From Pseudomonas sp. CFBP 13711 (GTDB taxonomy: Bacteria; Pseudomonadota; Gammaproteobacteria; Pseudomonadales; Pseudomonadaceae), in NCBI RefSeq assembly GCF_014842265.1, contig NZ_JACYVI010000015.1:66604-130603 (forward strand): a DNA stretch of 64,000 bases. The letters run 5' to 3'. The position numbers were made by a program, and so were the translations under genes. Below are positions 9,732 through 17,502 of the stretch, one piece after another. The notes under the pieces are model-generated. The model worked only from the letters and a program-made list of their open reading frames with translations, did not search any database and was not told the DNA's origin. Numbering within the stretch: the stretch's first letter is position 1; the number at the start of each line of letters is the position of its first letter.

Positions 9732-10214
9732 CTACTGGTGTTCGAGGGCATTGACCAGATCACGGAAGGCTTCGCGGTTCGAGTCGTTCAAGCCCATGAG
9801 GATCTTGTGGGCCTCCAGCACTTTGGCCTTGACCACGTCTTCGCACTGATCCTGGCTCGGCAGGTCGCTCAGGGCCTCAGGGCGGGGAATTGGCCGACCG
9901 ACGATGTTGAACACCTGATCGAAGCCCATGGACTGCAACAGGCGCGTGATGTCTTCGTGGGTGGTCACGACTGTCGGCAACAACCCGGCCTTCTGGCGCG
10001 AGAGGATCGACAGCTTGGCCAGCAGACCGAGGGTCGTGCTGTCGATGCTGCGGGTTTCGGTCAGATCGATGACCACCGTCGAAAAGTTCATCGAGGTGAA
10101 GATCCGCTCAATTGTCGCATCCAACGCCGAGCACAGTGTCAGACGCACTTCACCCACAAACTTGAGGACGAATGTGCCATCTTGCTCGGCGAACTGGATT
10201 CTACCGGTACTCAT
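9732..10214 (-). CDS. rssC: STAS-domain anti-sigma factor antagonist
   Basis: A 160-residue protein. Residues about 5-105 form a STAS domain with the phosphorylatable site in IDSTTLGLLAKL; a C-terminal extension (residues 115-160) is helical. Such proteins bind or release an anti-sigma/kinase partner depending on phosphorylation. It lies just downstream of rssB with start and stop overlapping (TAATG), so the pair is translationally coupled and the upstream PP2C-type regulator is the likely phosphatase. The symbol follows the P. aeruginosa gene next to tal, from memory. Confidence 0.85.
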   Translation of the reverse strand: MSTGRIQFAEQDGTFVLKFVGEVRLTLCSALDATIERIFTSMNFSTVVIDLTETRSIDSTTLGLLAKLSILSRQKAGLLPTVVTTHEDITRLLQSMGFDQVFNIVGRPIPRPEALSDLPSQDQCEDVVKAKVLEAHKILMGLNDSNREAFRDLVNALEHQ

Positions 10215-11395
10215 TAAAGGTTCCTGCTCAACACTAACAAGGCGATATCATCCGGCATCTCCCCTAGCGTGGCCAATCCAAACGTCTGGCGCAGACCATC
10301 CAGGCTGCCCCCCGCCGCCTTGACCAGTTCGGGCAAGTTGGCTTCTTTCTCTTTGAGTGTATCACCTGGCAGAAGGTCCAGAATGCCATCGGACAGTAGC
10401 GTCAGACTAAAGGACTCAGGCAGATCGATGACGTGATCCGTGTAAGTCGCTTCGTTGAACAGCCCGACGGGCAGACCGCGGCCCTCAAGGTAATGCGTGT
10501 CGCCCGGGGTGTAGAACACCGGCAGCGGCAGATGACCGCCGACGCTGTAGGTCAATTGCCCGGTTTCCTCGTCGATCACGCCGCCCACCATCGTCACGTG
10601 CTTGCCCAGCTTGCAGCTGATCAGCCCGCGATTGATATGGCCCAGCACGTCGGACGGCTTGAACTCCGGCAGACTGCCGCCGCGCTTGGACTCGAACAGC
10701 AGACGCGTGGTCATGAACTTCAACAGCACAGTGATGAACGCTGACGATGCGCCATGGCCGGACACGTCCGCCAGATAGAACGCAACACGTCGCTCATCGA
10801 CCCGAAAATAATCCACGAAATCGCCCGACAGGTACAGCGACGGAATGATCTCATGTTCGAATTCGAACGCGTCGATGGCCCAGGGGCTGGTGGGCAGCAT
10901 GTTCATCTGCACCTGACGGCCTGCGTCCTGGTCTTCCTGCAGCAAATGCAGACTGGCCTCGAGCTCGCGGTTGGCGGTCTCCAGCTTCTGTCGGTATTCC
11001 TGGTTTTCGTGAATCAGGCGCGCCCGATCCAGCGCGCGTCGGACCGAGTGCTCCAGCACGGCGAGGTCTTCGAGGGGTTTGATCAGGTAATCGGCAGCGC
11101 CAAGGCGCAGTGCTTCGACGGCATCGCTCATGACGCCCGCGCCAGACACCACGATGACCGGCGTTTCCGGCGCGAGGCTGGTGACCTGACGAATCAGTTC
11201 GAGACCGCCCACCTGCGGCATGCGCAGATCGCAGATCAGCAGATCGGGCTTTTCCTGCTCGAAAGTCTGTAGACCCTGCAGGCCATTACCGGCTTGCAGA
11301 ACGCTGAACCCGCTGTCTTCCAAATAGGCTGCGAGACTCGCGCGCACTACTTCGTCGTCATCGATGATCAGCAGCGTGGCACTGGTTTTTTGCAT
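10214..11395 (-). CDS. rssB: Response regulator with PP2C-like phosphatase output domain
   Basis: A 393-residue protein. The receiver domain (residues 6-120) has the acidic pocket IIDDDE and phosphoacceptor Asp56 (LLICDLRMP), with conserved Lys in YLIKPLED. After a coiled-coil linker (about residues 130-165) comes a SpoIIE/PP2C-type phosphatase domain with FYLADVSGHGASSAF and LLSDGILDL metal-binding motifs. It probably dephosphorylates the neighbouring STAS protein and acts in sigma-S control, as in P. aeruginosa RssB. I chose ATG 11395 (MQKTSATLLI), which gives the family length; the open frame upstream to 11794 is not conserved-looking. Confidence 0.9.
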   Translation of the reverse strand: MQKTSATLLIIDDDEVVRASLAAYLEDSGFSVLQAGNGLQGLQTFEQEKPDLLICDLRMPQVGGLELIRQVTSLAPETPVIVVSGAGVMSDAVEALRLGAADYLIKPLEDLAVLEHSVRRALDRARLIHENQEYRQKLETANRELEASLHLLQEDQDAGRQVQMNMLPTSPWAIDAFEFEHEIIPSLYLSGDFVDYFRVDERRVAFYLADVSGHGASSAFITVLLKFMTTRLLFESKRGGSLPEFKPSDVLGHINRGLISCKLGKHVTMVGGVIDEETGQLTYSVGGHLPLPVFYTPGDTHYLEGRGLPVGLFNEATYTDHVIDLPESFSLTLLSDGILDLLPGDTLKEKEANLPELVKAAGGSLDGLRQTFGLATLGEMPDDIALLVLSRNL

Positions 11396-11659
11396 GTGGG
11401 CAAACGGCGCCAGATTAGGTTGGCGTAGGCGGCTGGTTGCAGTCAGCCCGCGTACTGGATTCGCTTCTAGCCTCTCTGGCTCAGGTAGCGGACTTTTGGT
11501 CAAACGCTTCACATGACAGAGCTGCCCTTCAAGGCGCAGACGGTACTCCCATCCGCCTGGCGTTTCAAGCAGGCCCCGCTGCCGAGCGGTGTCTTTACAT
11601 CGCAAATCGCCCGGAGTTATAAGAACCCTTAATTCAGCAATCAAAACAAAGGATGTGCC

Positions 11660-11959
11660 ATGGGCCAGCTCGATCGCGATTACGAAGAAAAACGGGATTA
11701 CATTCGCATGCGGGTCGATGCGGACATCAACCTGATCTACGCCGGCCAGATTATCCCGGCGGTTTGCGTGGATCTCTCCAGCTCCGGCATGCAAATACAG
11801 GCGCCCCGCTCATTCCAGGTGGGCGACAAGATCAGCGTGAGCATTGATTCCGAGCACGCCGCGCTCAAGGGCCTGGAGGCCGATACCGAGGTGGTGTGGA
11901 TCGCCGACATCGACGGCGGCGAGCAGAAACTGGGGCTGACGATTCTGGCGATGAAGTGA
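11660..11959 (+). CDS. Single-domain PilZ (c-di-GMP binding) protein
   Basis: A 99-residue protein that is all PilZ domain. The c-di-GMP motifs are present: the RxxxR-type KRDYIRMRVDA near residue 11 and DLSSSGMQI near residue 40 (D-x-S-x-x-G). Single-domain PilZ proteins convey c-di-GMP levels to partner proteins. It stands divergent to rssB. The ATG at 11660 has an AAGGA site 8 bp upstream. A terminator follows about 45 bp after the stop. Confidence 0.9.
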   Translation: MGQLDRDYEEKRDYIRMRVDADINLIYAGQIIPAVCVDLSSSGMQIQAPRSFQVGDKISVSIDSEHAALKGLEADTEVVWIADIDGGEQKLGLTILAMK

Positions 11960-12002
11960 CGGCAGCCCGGAACTCCGTCACATTTTCGAAAAATAGCGAA
12001 AA

Positions 12003-12033
12003 TAAAAAGGCGACCCTCGGGTCGCCTTTTTAG
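12003..12033. terminator. Bidirectional terminator between pilZ gene and mlaA
   Basis: AAAAAGGCGACCC-TCG-GGTCGCCTTTTT is a near-perfect stem with A-rich left and T-rich right arms, between convergent genes. Confidence 0.9.
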
Positions 12034-12055
12034 CATCGTTTTGCAGACCGCTGGA

Positions 12056-12757
12056 TCAGAAGTCGTCGACGACCTTGCCGTTTTTGACCTTGAACTCGCG
12101 GTTCTGCAGGTAAGCGTTGCGGATGAAGATGTACTTGTCACCATTGATCAGCTTTTCAGCCGACAGCAGGCTGGCGCGGGTATCGACCAGGCTTACGCCC
12201 AGCGCGGTGTTGCGCGTCGGCACGTGATCGATGTAGCGCCATGGCTGGGTGTAGGTATCCGGGTATTTGGCGAACGCGTCACGCACGGTACTTGGACCGA
12301 ACAGCGGCAGCATCACGAACGGGCCGCTGGCAACGCCCCAATGACCGAGGGTCTGGCCGAAGTCTTCGTCGTTGCGCTGCAGGCCCATCTTGGTGCCCAC
12401 GTCGAAGAAGCCGAGCAGACCAAAGGTGGTGTTGAAGATCAGGCGGGCGGTGTCGACGCCCGCGGCTTCAGGTTTGGCCTGGAGCACATCGTTGGCAAAG
12501 TTGGTCACTTCGCCGACGTTTTTGAACATGTTGTGGATGCCGTCTTCGAGGAACTGCGGCGTGATGAACTCATAGCCTTGGGCAATGGGTTTCAGCGCGT
12601 AGGTGTCGACGGTGTCGTTGAAACGGAAAATCGCACGGTTGACGCCTTCCCACGGATCTTCGTCCGCCGCATTTGCAGCCATCGGCGCCACGGCCAGGCT
12701 GGCCCACACGCACGTTCGAATCAGACGATTGATAAAGCCAGCACCGTTCTCGGGCAT
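12056..12757 (-). CDS. mlaA: MlaA/VacJ family outer-membrane phospholipid-removal protein
   Basis: A 233-residue exported protein of the Mla pathway, which takes misplaced phospholipids from the outer leaflet of the outer membrane. Family motifs: DPWEGVNRAIFRFND at the mature N-terminus, FKNVGEVTNFANDVLQ, ARLIFNTTFGLLGFFDVG, DFGQTLGHWGVASGPFVMLP and FGPSTVRDAF. A signal peptide is clear (cleavage ANA-A at about residue 30), but no lipobox cysteine is present, unlike E. coli MlaA. The ribosome site GGGAG lies 8 bp before the ATG. Confidence 0.95.
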   Translation of the reverse strand: MPENGAGFINRLIRTCVWASLAVAPMAANAADEDPWEGVNRAIFRFNDTVDTYALKPIAQGYEFITPQFLEDGIHNMFKNVGEVTNFANDVLQAKPEAAGVDTARLIFNTTFGLLGFFDVGTKMGLQRNDEDFGQTLGHWGVASGPFVMLPLFGPSTVRDAFAKYPDTYTQPWRYIDHVPTRNTALGVSLVDTRASLLSAEKLINGDKYIFIRNAYLQNREFKVKNGKVVDDF

Positions 12758-12958
12758 AGCTGAGACTCCCAGTCAAAGTAATCAAGTGGGCGCTACGCCC
12801 CAAACCAAAGGCGGGAGTATAAAGCGTTCTGTGACTATTTACGTCGCTGAAATGGTCGCGGTTTTGTAGGGCAATAAACATCTGCCGCCACTGTCATCGT
12901 TCGGTCATCGGTTTGTCATGGCAATCCCTTAGCGTCATCGGCTTTGAGAGGGAATGCC

Positions 12959-13594
12959 ATGCTCGCCCCAGTCGCCGTCGCTGCGCCGTCGTTCACCGCT
13001 GTATTGTTCGGATTGAGCGGTTGCCTCGTCGACTTCGGCGCACAGGCGCGCACGCTGCTCGGCAGTGATGGCAAGTCTCTTGCCTCGCAGGACGCCCAGC
13101 CATTCGCAACGCTCGCGCCCGGTGCGATCAACGCGTTGAAGCATCTGAAGCAGCTCGGCATTCCCTGCGCCTGGATCGATGAATACCCCTCCTCTATCAC
13201 TGACCAACTGGCTGCGCCACTCGGCACTCTGGTTCTGCCCACCCCCACTCCCACCAGCCGCTGGCCCGCGCCTGATGCGTGCTGGCAGGCGCTGATGACC
13301 CTCGGCGTCAGGCAACTGGACGGTTGCGTGCTGGTCAGCGGCGATCCGCGTCTGCTCATGGCCGGGATCAACGCAGGATTGTGGACGGTCGGGCTGGCGT
13401 CCTGCGGGCCGCTGTGCGGTTTGTCACCCGAGCAATGGGAGGCGTTGAGTGATCTGGATCGCGAGCGCCGTCGCGGCCGTGCCACCCTTGAGCTGTATGC
13501 CGCCGGCGCACATTCGGTCATCGACCATCTGGGCGAACTGGAGTCGTGCCTGGCAGATATCACGCTGCGCCGGCAGAAGTCGGAAAAGCCCTGA
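12959..13594 (+). CDS. HAD-fold (phosphonatase-like) protein with degenerate active site
   Basis: A 211-residue protein that resembles phosphonoacetaldehyde hydrolase: an N-terminal strand-loop VLFGLSGCLVDFG, a cap-like middle, then VLVSGDPRLLMAGINAGLWTVGL, which matches the HAD motif around the metal-binding GD. The nucleophile aspartate of the first HAD motif (normally FDxxG) is Gly18 here, and the expected Schiff-base lysine is not evident, so catalysis as a HAD phosphatase is doubtful. I chose ATG 12959, with GAGAGGGA just upstream; a TTG at 12944 is less likely. It corresponds in position to P. aeruginosa PA2803 (from memory). Confidence 0.75.
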   Translation: MLAPVAVAAPSFTAVLFGLSGCLVDFGAQARTLLGSDGKSLASQDAQPFATLAPGAINALKHLKQLGIPCAWIDEYPSSITDQLAAPLGTLVLPTPTPTSRWPAPDACWQALMTLGVRQLDGCVLVSGDPRLLMAGINAGLWTVGLASCGPLCGLSPEQWEALSDLDRERRRGRATLELYAAGAHSVIDHLGELESCLADITLRRQKSEKP

Positions 13595-13704
13595 GCTGAC
13601 AGGGGTCATGCACAGCGGCCGGGAGTGGATTAGTCTAAAGCGGTAAGGACCTTTGCCTGCGCATTGCGGTCCATCGTGAGACTAATCAGATTAAGGAAGA
13701 CCCC

Positions 13705-13968
13705 ATGTCCGTCAGTGACTTGCAACTACAACTCAACACCTTGCGCGAGCAACTTGAGCAGAATCCGCAGCTGACGCTGGAGGAGCGCGGGAATCTGACC
13801 GAGGTCATGGAGCAGATCCAGGCGCAGATCGAACTCGAAACAGTCTCTCAAGACCCGAGTATCTCCGATGGCGTCAACCTGGCGGTCGAGCGGTTTGAAG
13901 TCGATCACCCCACCATTGCCGGCACCCTGCGCAATGTATTGGTCACCCTGGGCAGCATGGGGATCTGA
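13705..13968 (+). CDS. DUF4404 family protein
   Basis: An 87-residue soluble protein of unknown function. Residues 4-50 are strongly helical and heptad-like (LQLQLNTLREQLEQNPQLT, MEQIQAQIELE), followed by a short C-terminal helix AVERFEVDHPTIAGTLRNV. This pattern is that of the DUF4404 family, common in pseudomonads. A ribosome site (AAGGA) lies 7 bp before the ATG. It sits between the HAD protein and queF, as in related genomes. Confidence 0.8.
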   Translation: MSVSDLQLQLNTLREQLEQNPQLTLEERGNLTEVMEQIQAQIELETVSQDPSISDGVNLAVERFEVDHPTIAGTLRNVLVTLGSMGI

Positions 13969-13985
13969 ATCATCCCTCCCATTCA

Positions 13986-14018
13986 TGTGAGAGCGCCACG
14001 CCGGTCGCTCCCACAGTC
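13986..14018. repeat. REP-like element
   Basis: GTGAGAGCGCCACGCCGGTC followed by GCTCCCACAG lies between the convergent DUF4404 and queF genes. It resembles half of the larger REP units elsewhere in the window. Confidence 0.6.
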
Positions 14019-14045
14019 GTTCACTTGCAGAACATGAGTGAGGTA

Positions 14046-14876
14046 TTACTGCCGCGCGAGACGTCCGTTCTCCAGCGTCAGCGTTTCGGTGCTGCGGTAC
14101 GGGTTGATGTCCAGCCCGCCGCGGCGCACGTAACGTGCATACACCGTCAGTTTCTCCGGCTTCAGCAGGCGCTGCAGGTCCATGAAGATGCGCTCCACGC
14201 ACTGCTCGTGGAAATCCGAATGCTGGCGGAAGCTGACGATGTAGGCCAGGAAACTTGCGTGATCAAGCGCCGCGCCACGGTACTCCACGGCGACGCTGCC
14301 CCAGTCCGGCTGGCTCGTCACCGGGCAGTTGGATTTAAGCAAATGGCTGTGCAGCGCGTCGTCTACCACTCTCGACTCATCGCAGCGCAGCAGTTCAGGT
14401 TGAGGACGGTCGTAGCTTGAAATGCTCACGTCAAGGTCATCCACGCACACACCCGGCACCGCGACGATACCCTCGGCCTCGATGTCCTTGAGGCTGCGAA
14501 CGCGCACCCCCACCGGCTTGCCCGCGGCAGCCGACAGATCCTTCTCCAGCGTGGCGATCAGCTCGGCTTCAGACGCAAACGCGGTCTGATTGAGCGAATT
14601 GAGGTAGAGCTTGAACGACTTGGATTCGATGATATTGGCCGAGTCCGCCGGAATGCTGAACTCACCGATAGCCACCACCGGCTTGCCCGACGGCAGCAGC
14701 CAGGACAGCTCGTAGCAATTCCAGAAATCGACACCCTGATAAGGCAGCGTCTCGGCGGTCAGCCCCAGCTCTGCCCATTTGGCAGCGCGCGGTATCGGGA
14801 ACAGCAGAGACGGCGTGTAGGTGGCGATGTACTCGCTGGACTTGCCCAGCGGCGAGTGTTCGGCTGCGGGATGCAT
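14046..14876 (-). CDS. queF: NADPH-dependent 7-cyano-7-deazaguanine reductase (preQ0 reductase)
   Basis: A 276-residue tunnelling-fold enzyme that makes preQ1 for queuosine in tRNA. Its length fits the long, E. coli-type QueF made of two tandem T-fold halves. The catalytic cysteine lies in LKSNCPVTSQPDWGSV, and the substrate-binding stretch FHEQCVERIF and GGLDINPYRS are typical. The N-terminal half carries PLGKSSEYIATYTPSLLFPI. Ribosome signal before ATG 14876 is weak (CCTTTAAGG region reads as AAGGTTC on the coding strand). Confidence 0.96.
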   Translation of the reverse strand: MHPAAEHSPLGKSSEYIATYTPSLLFPIPRAAKWAELGLTAETLPYQGVDFWNCYELSWLLPSGKPVVAIGEFSIPADSANIIESKSFKLYLNSLNQTAFASEAELIATLEKDLSAAAGKPVGVRVRSLKDIEAEGIVAVPGVCVDDLDVSISSYDRPQPELLRCDESRVVDDALHSHLLKSNCPVTSQPDWGSVAVEYRGAALDHASFLAYIVSFRQHSDFHEQCVERIFMDLQRLLKPEKLTVYARYVRRGGLDINPYRSTETLTLENGRLARQ

Positions 14877-14956
14877 GGCGGGACCTGAACCTTAAAAAGC
14901 GGCTGTTAAAAACCAAGGCCGCGAAGTTTATCGGGTTCGGACCGGGTTTTCAGCGT

Positions 14957-15490
14957 TTACTGACTGATCGCCACCTTGCCGACCATGCCCGCCTGGTAAT
15001 GCCCGGGGATATTGCAGGCGAACTCCAGGCCAGTGGCGTCGGTGAACGTCCAGGTCAGCTCGGCGGTTTTGCCCGGTTCGACCAGCACGCTGTTGGGATC
15101 GTCATGTTTCATGCTCCCGGCGCCCTGCTCCGAGCCATGCGCCATGCCGTGGTCCATGCCGGCCATGTCGTGCTTCATGCCGGTCGGGGTGAGCATGCCG
15201 CTGGCCGTCATTTTCAGCATTTCCTGCTGATGCGCCGCGTGCATTGCCGCGTCACCCAGGTTGAACTCATGCAGCAGCCGGCCCTTGTTGACCAGCACGA
15301 AGCGCACGGTCTCGCCCTTTTTCACGTCCAGCGACTTAGGCTCAAAGTAGATATCGCCCAGGGTCACTTCAAGCGTACGCGTTGCCTGCGCCGCGTCGGC
15401 GGGATGACCGAAGGCGAAATGCTCGCCGGGTGACGCCTGCGCCGAGAGGCTTGCTCCCAGCACCAGGGCGATGGCGAAAAGACGGGGCAT
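14957..15490 (-). CDS. Periplasmic cupredoxin (plastocyanin-like copper protein)
   Basis: A 177-residue exported protein. A signal peptide (cleavage AQA-S) precedes a cupredoxin domain. Type 1 copper ligands are visible: His in GRLLHEFNLGD, then Cys, His and Met in FACNIPGHYQAGM near the C-terminus. Between them lies a Met/His-rich insert (MKHDMAGMDHGMAHG), a likely extra copper-binding loop, suggesting copper handling rather than pure electron transfer. I chose ATG 15490, which has AGGA 7 bp upstream; an ATG at 15496 is the alternative. It starts 10 bp after lolE and probably shares its transcript. Confidence 0.85.
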   Translation of the reverse strand: MPRLFAIALVLGASLSAQASPGEHFAFGHPADAAQATRTLEVTLGDIYFEPKSLDVKKGETVRFVLVNKGRLLHEFNLGDAAMHAAHQQEMLKMTASGMLTPTGMKHDMAGMDHGMAHGSEQGAGSMKHDDPNSVLVEPGKTAELTWTFTDATGLEFACNIPGHYQAGMVGKVAISQ

Positions 15491-15499
15491 CCTCATTTC

Positions 15500-16744
15500 C
15501 TATTCGTAGCGCAAGGCGTGGGCCGGCTGGATCTGAGCGGCGCGGTAGGCCGGGTAGATCGTTGCCAGGAAGCTGAGGATAAACCCGGCACTGCAGATCA
15601 GCGCCACGTCACTGCCTTCGAGCTTCGACGGCAGATTGCTGATGAAGTAAACGTCCGAGGTGAAGATGTGCTGGCCCGTCACGCGCTCGACCCAGCCGAC
15701 GATCTGGCTGACGTTGATCGCCGCAATCACGCCCAGCACGCCGCCGATCACGGTGCCGACGATGCCGATGACGGTGCCCTGAACCATGAAAATGCTCATA
15801 ATCTGGCCGGGTGTCGCGCCGATGGTGCGCAGGATCGCAATGTCGGCGCCCTTGTCGTTTACCACCATGATCAGCGTGGCGATGATGTTGAACGCCGCCA
15901 CGGCAACGATCATCAGCAGCAAAAGGCCGATCATGGTCTTTTCCATCTTCATTGCGCTGAACAGGCTGCCCTGGCTGTGGGTCCAGTCATCCGCCTTGTA
16001 GTCCGCACCGAGTCCGGCGGCAATCGCCGTGGACACCTGCGGTGCGGCGTACAAATCGGTCAGCGCCAGGCGCACACCCTGCACCTGATTGGGCTGCCAG
16101 CGCTGGATCACGGCGGCGTCCGCAACGTTCACCAGCGCCATGGAACCGTCCAGCTCAGCGCCGACCTTGAACACGCCGACCACCGTCAAACGCTGCAGGC
16201 GCGGGGTGATGCCACCCGGGGCACTGCTGATTTCCGGCACGATCAGGGTCAGTTTGTCGCCGACGTTCAGACGAAAGCGCCGGGCGGTGATTTCGCCGAT
16301 CACCACCCCAAACTCACCGGCCTTCAAGTCCTGCAGCCGGCCCTGCACGATGTGCTGGGTCACGATAGAGACTTTGGATTCCAGGGCCGGGTCGACGCCG
16401 TTGATCTGGATCGGCTGCATCGAGCCCTTGTACGACAGCATGCCGTCCATTTCAGTGAACGGCACGGCGGCAGTGACTTGCGGGTCCTTGAGCGACGCCT
16501 TCGCGGCCGGCTGCCAGTCGTCCAGGGGCTTCACCCCGGAGATGACTGCATGGGGGACCATGCCGAGGATCCGCGAACTCATTTCCTGCTGGAAACCGTT
16601 CATCACGGACAGCACCACGATCATCGCCAGCACGCCCAACGCCAGCCCGATCATCGAGGTCATGGAAATGAACGAGATGAAGTGGTTGCGACGCTTGGCC
16701 CGCGTGTAGCGCGTTCCGATAAAGATGGATAACGGTCTGAACAT
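15500..16744 (-). CDS. lolE: Lipoprotein-releasing ABC transporter permease, LolE/LolC family
   Basis: A 414-residue inner-membrane protein with four membrane segments (about residues 22-46, 267-292, 314-340 and 378-400) and a large periplasmic domain between the first two, the LolC/E layout. With LolD it extracts lipoproteins from the inner membrane for LolA. It starts MFRPLSIFIGTRYTRAKRRN, nearly the same as its paralogue at 17503-18753. Which paralogue is LolC and which LolE is a convention; I call the downstream one lolE. Confidence 0.9.
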   Translation of the reverse strand: MFRPLSIFIGTRYTRAKRRNHFISFISMTSMIGLALGVLAMIVVLSVMNGFQQEMSSRILGMVPHAVISGVKPLDDWQPAAKASLKDPQVTAAVPFTEMDGMLSYKGSMQPIQINGVDPALESKVSIVTQHIVQGRLQDLKAGEFGVVIGEITARRFRLNVGDKLTLIVPEISSAPGGITPRLQRLTVVGVFKVGAELDGSMALVNVADAAVIQRWQPNQVQGVRLALTDLYAAPQVSTAIAAGLGADYKADDWTHSQGSLFSAMKMEKTMIGLLLLMIVAVAAFNIIATLIMVVNDKGADIAILRTIGATPGQIMSIFMVQGTVIGIVGTVIGGVLGVIAAINVSQIVGWVERVTGQHIFTSDVYFISNLPSKLEGSDVALICSAGFILSFLATIYPAYRAAQIQPAHALRYE

Positions 16745-16811
16745 TCGTGGAGCACCGTAACTAAGCAGCTAAAAGTAAAAGCCGATGCCCGAGAGACACC
16801 GGTTGTACGGG

Positions 16812-17495
16812 TCAGGCTTCGACCAGACGGCCTTCTTCAAGACGCCACACGCGGTCCATCTGCCGGGCCAGCGTCATGTCGTGGGTCACCACCAGAAACG
16901 CGGTGCGCGACGACGTGCTGAGTTCCAGCATCAGGTCCTGAATCCCCTGGGCCGTGTGGGAATCGAGGTTGCCGGTGGGCTCGTCGAGCATCACCAGACC
17001 CGGCTGGTTGACCAGCGCGCGGGCAATCGCCACCCGTTGACGTTCGCCGCCGGACAACTCCGACGGCTTGTGCGCCAGGCGATGCTTGAGCCCTACCCGC
17101 TCCAGCAGCGCGGTTGCACGCTGACGGGCTTCCGGAATAGGCGTCTTGCCAATCAACAATGGCATGCAGACGTTTTCCAGCGCCGTGAACTCGGCCAGCA
17201 AGTGGTGGAACTGATAGACGAAGCCAAGGGCGCGATTGCGCAGCAGGCCGCGAGCCTTTTCGTTCAGCGCCGAGAGCTCTTCACCGGCCAGCCAGACGCT
17301 GCCTTCGGTGGGCGTGTCGAGGCCGCCGAGCAGGTTGAGCAAGGTACTTTTGCCCGACCCCGAACTGCCGACGATCGCCACGCGTTCGCCCGGGTGCAAT
17401 TCCAGTTGCAGCCCGGAAAGCACGACCACGGATTCCGGACCTTCCTCGTAGGATTTGCCCAGGTTGCGGCAGCTCAGTACAGCTTTATCACTCAT
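16812..17495 (-). CDS. lolD: Lipoprotein-releasing system ATP-binding protein
   Basis: A 227-residue ABC ATPase that drives lipoprotein release with LolC and LolE. Walker A GSSGSGKSTLLNLLGGLD, the LolD motif VYQFHHLLAEFTALENV, signature LSGGERQRVAIARAL and Walker B LVMLDEPTGNLD are all present. I chose ATG 17495 (MSDKAVLSCR), which gives the family length; ATG 17510 would overlap the lolC stop and add five residues (MSESG). The gene lies between its two permease partners. Confidence 0.96.
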   Translation of the reverse strand: MSDKAVLSCRNLGKSYEEGPESVVVLSGLQLELHPGERVAIVGSSGSGKSTLLNLLGGLDTPTEGSVWLAGEELSALNEKARGLLRNRALGFVYQFHHLLAEFTALENVCMPLLIGKTPIPEARQRATALLERVGLKHRLAHKPSELSGGERQRVAIARALVNQPGLVMLDEPTGNLDSHTAQGIQDLMLELSTSSRTAFLVVTHDMTLARQMDRVWRLEEGRLVEA

Positions 17496-17502
17496 GCCCG
17501 AC

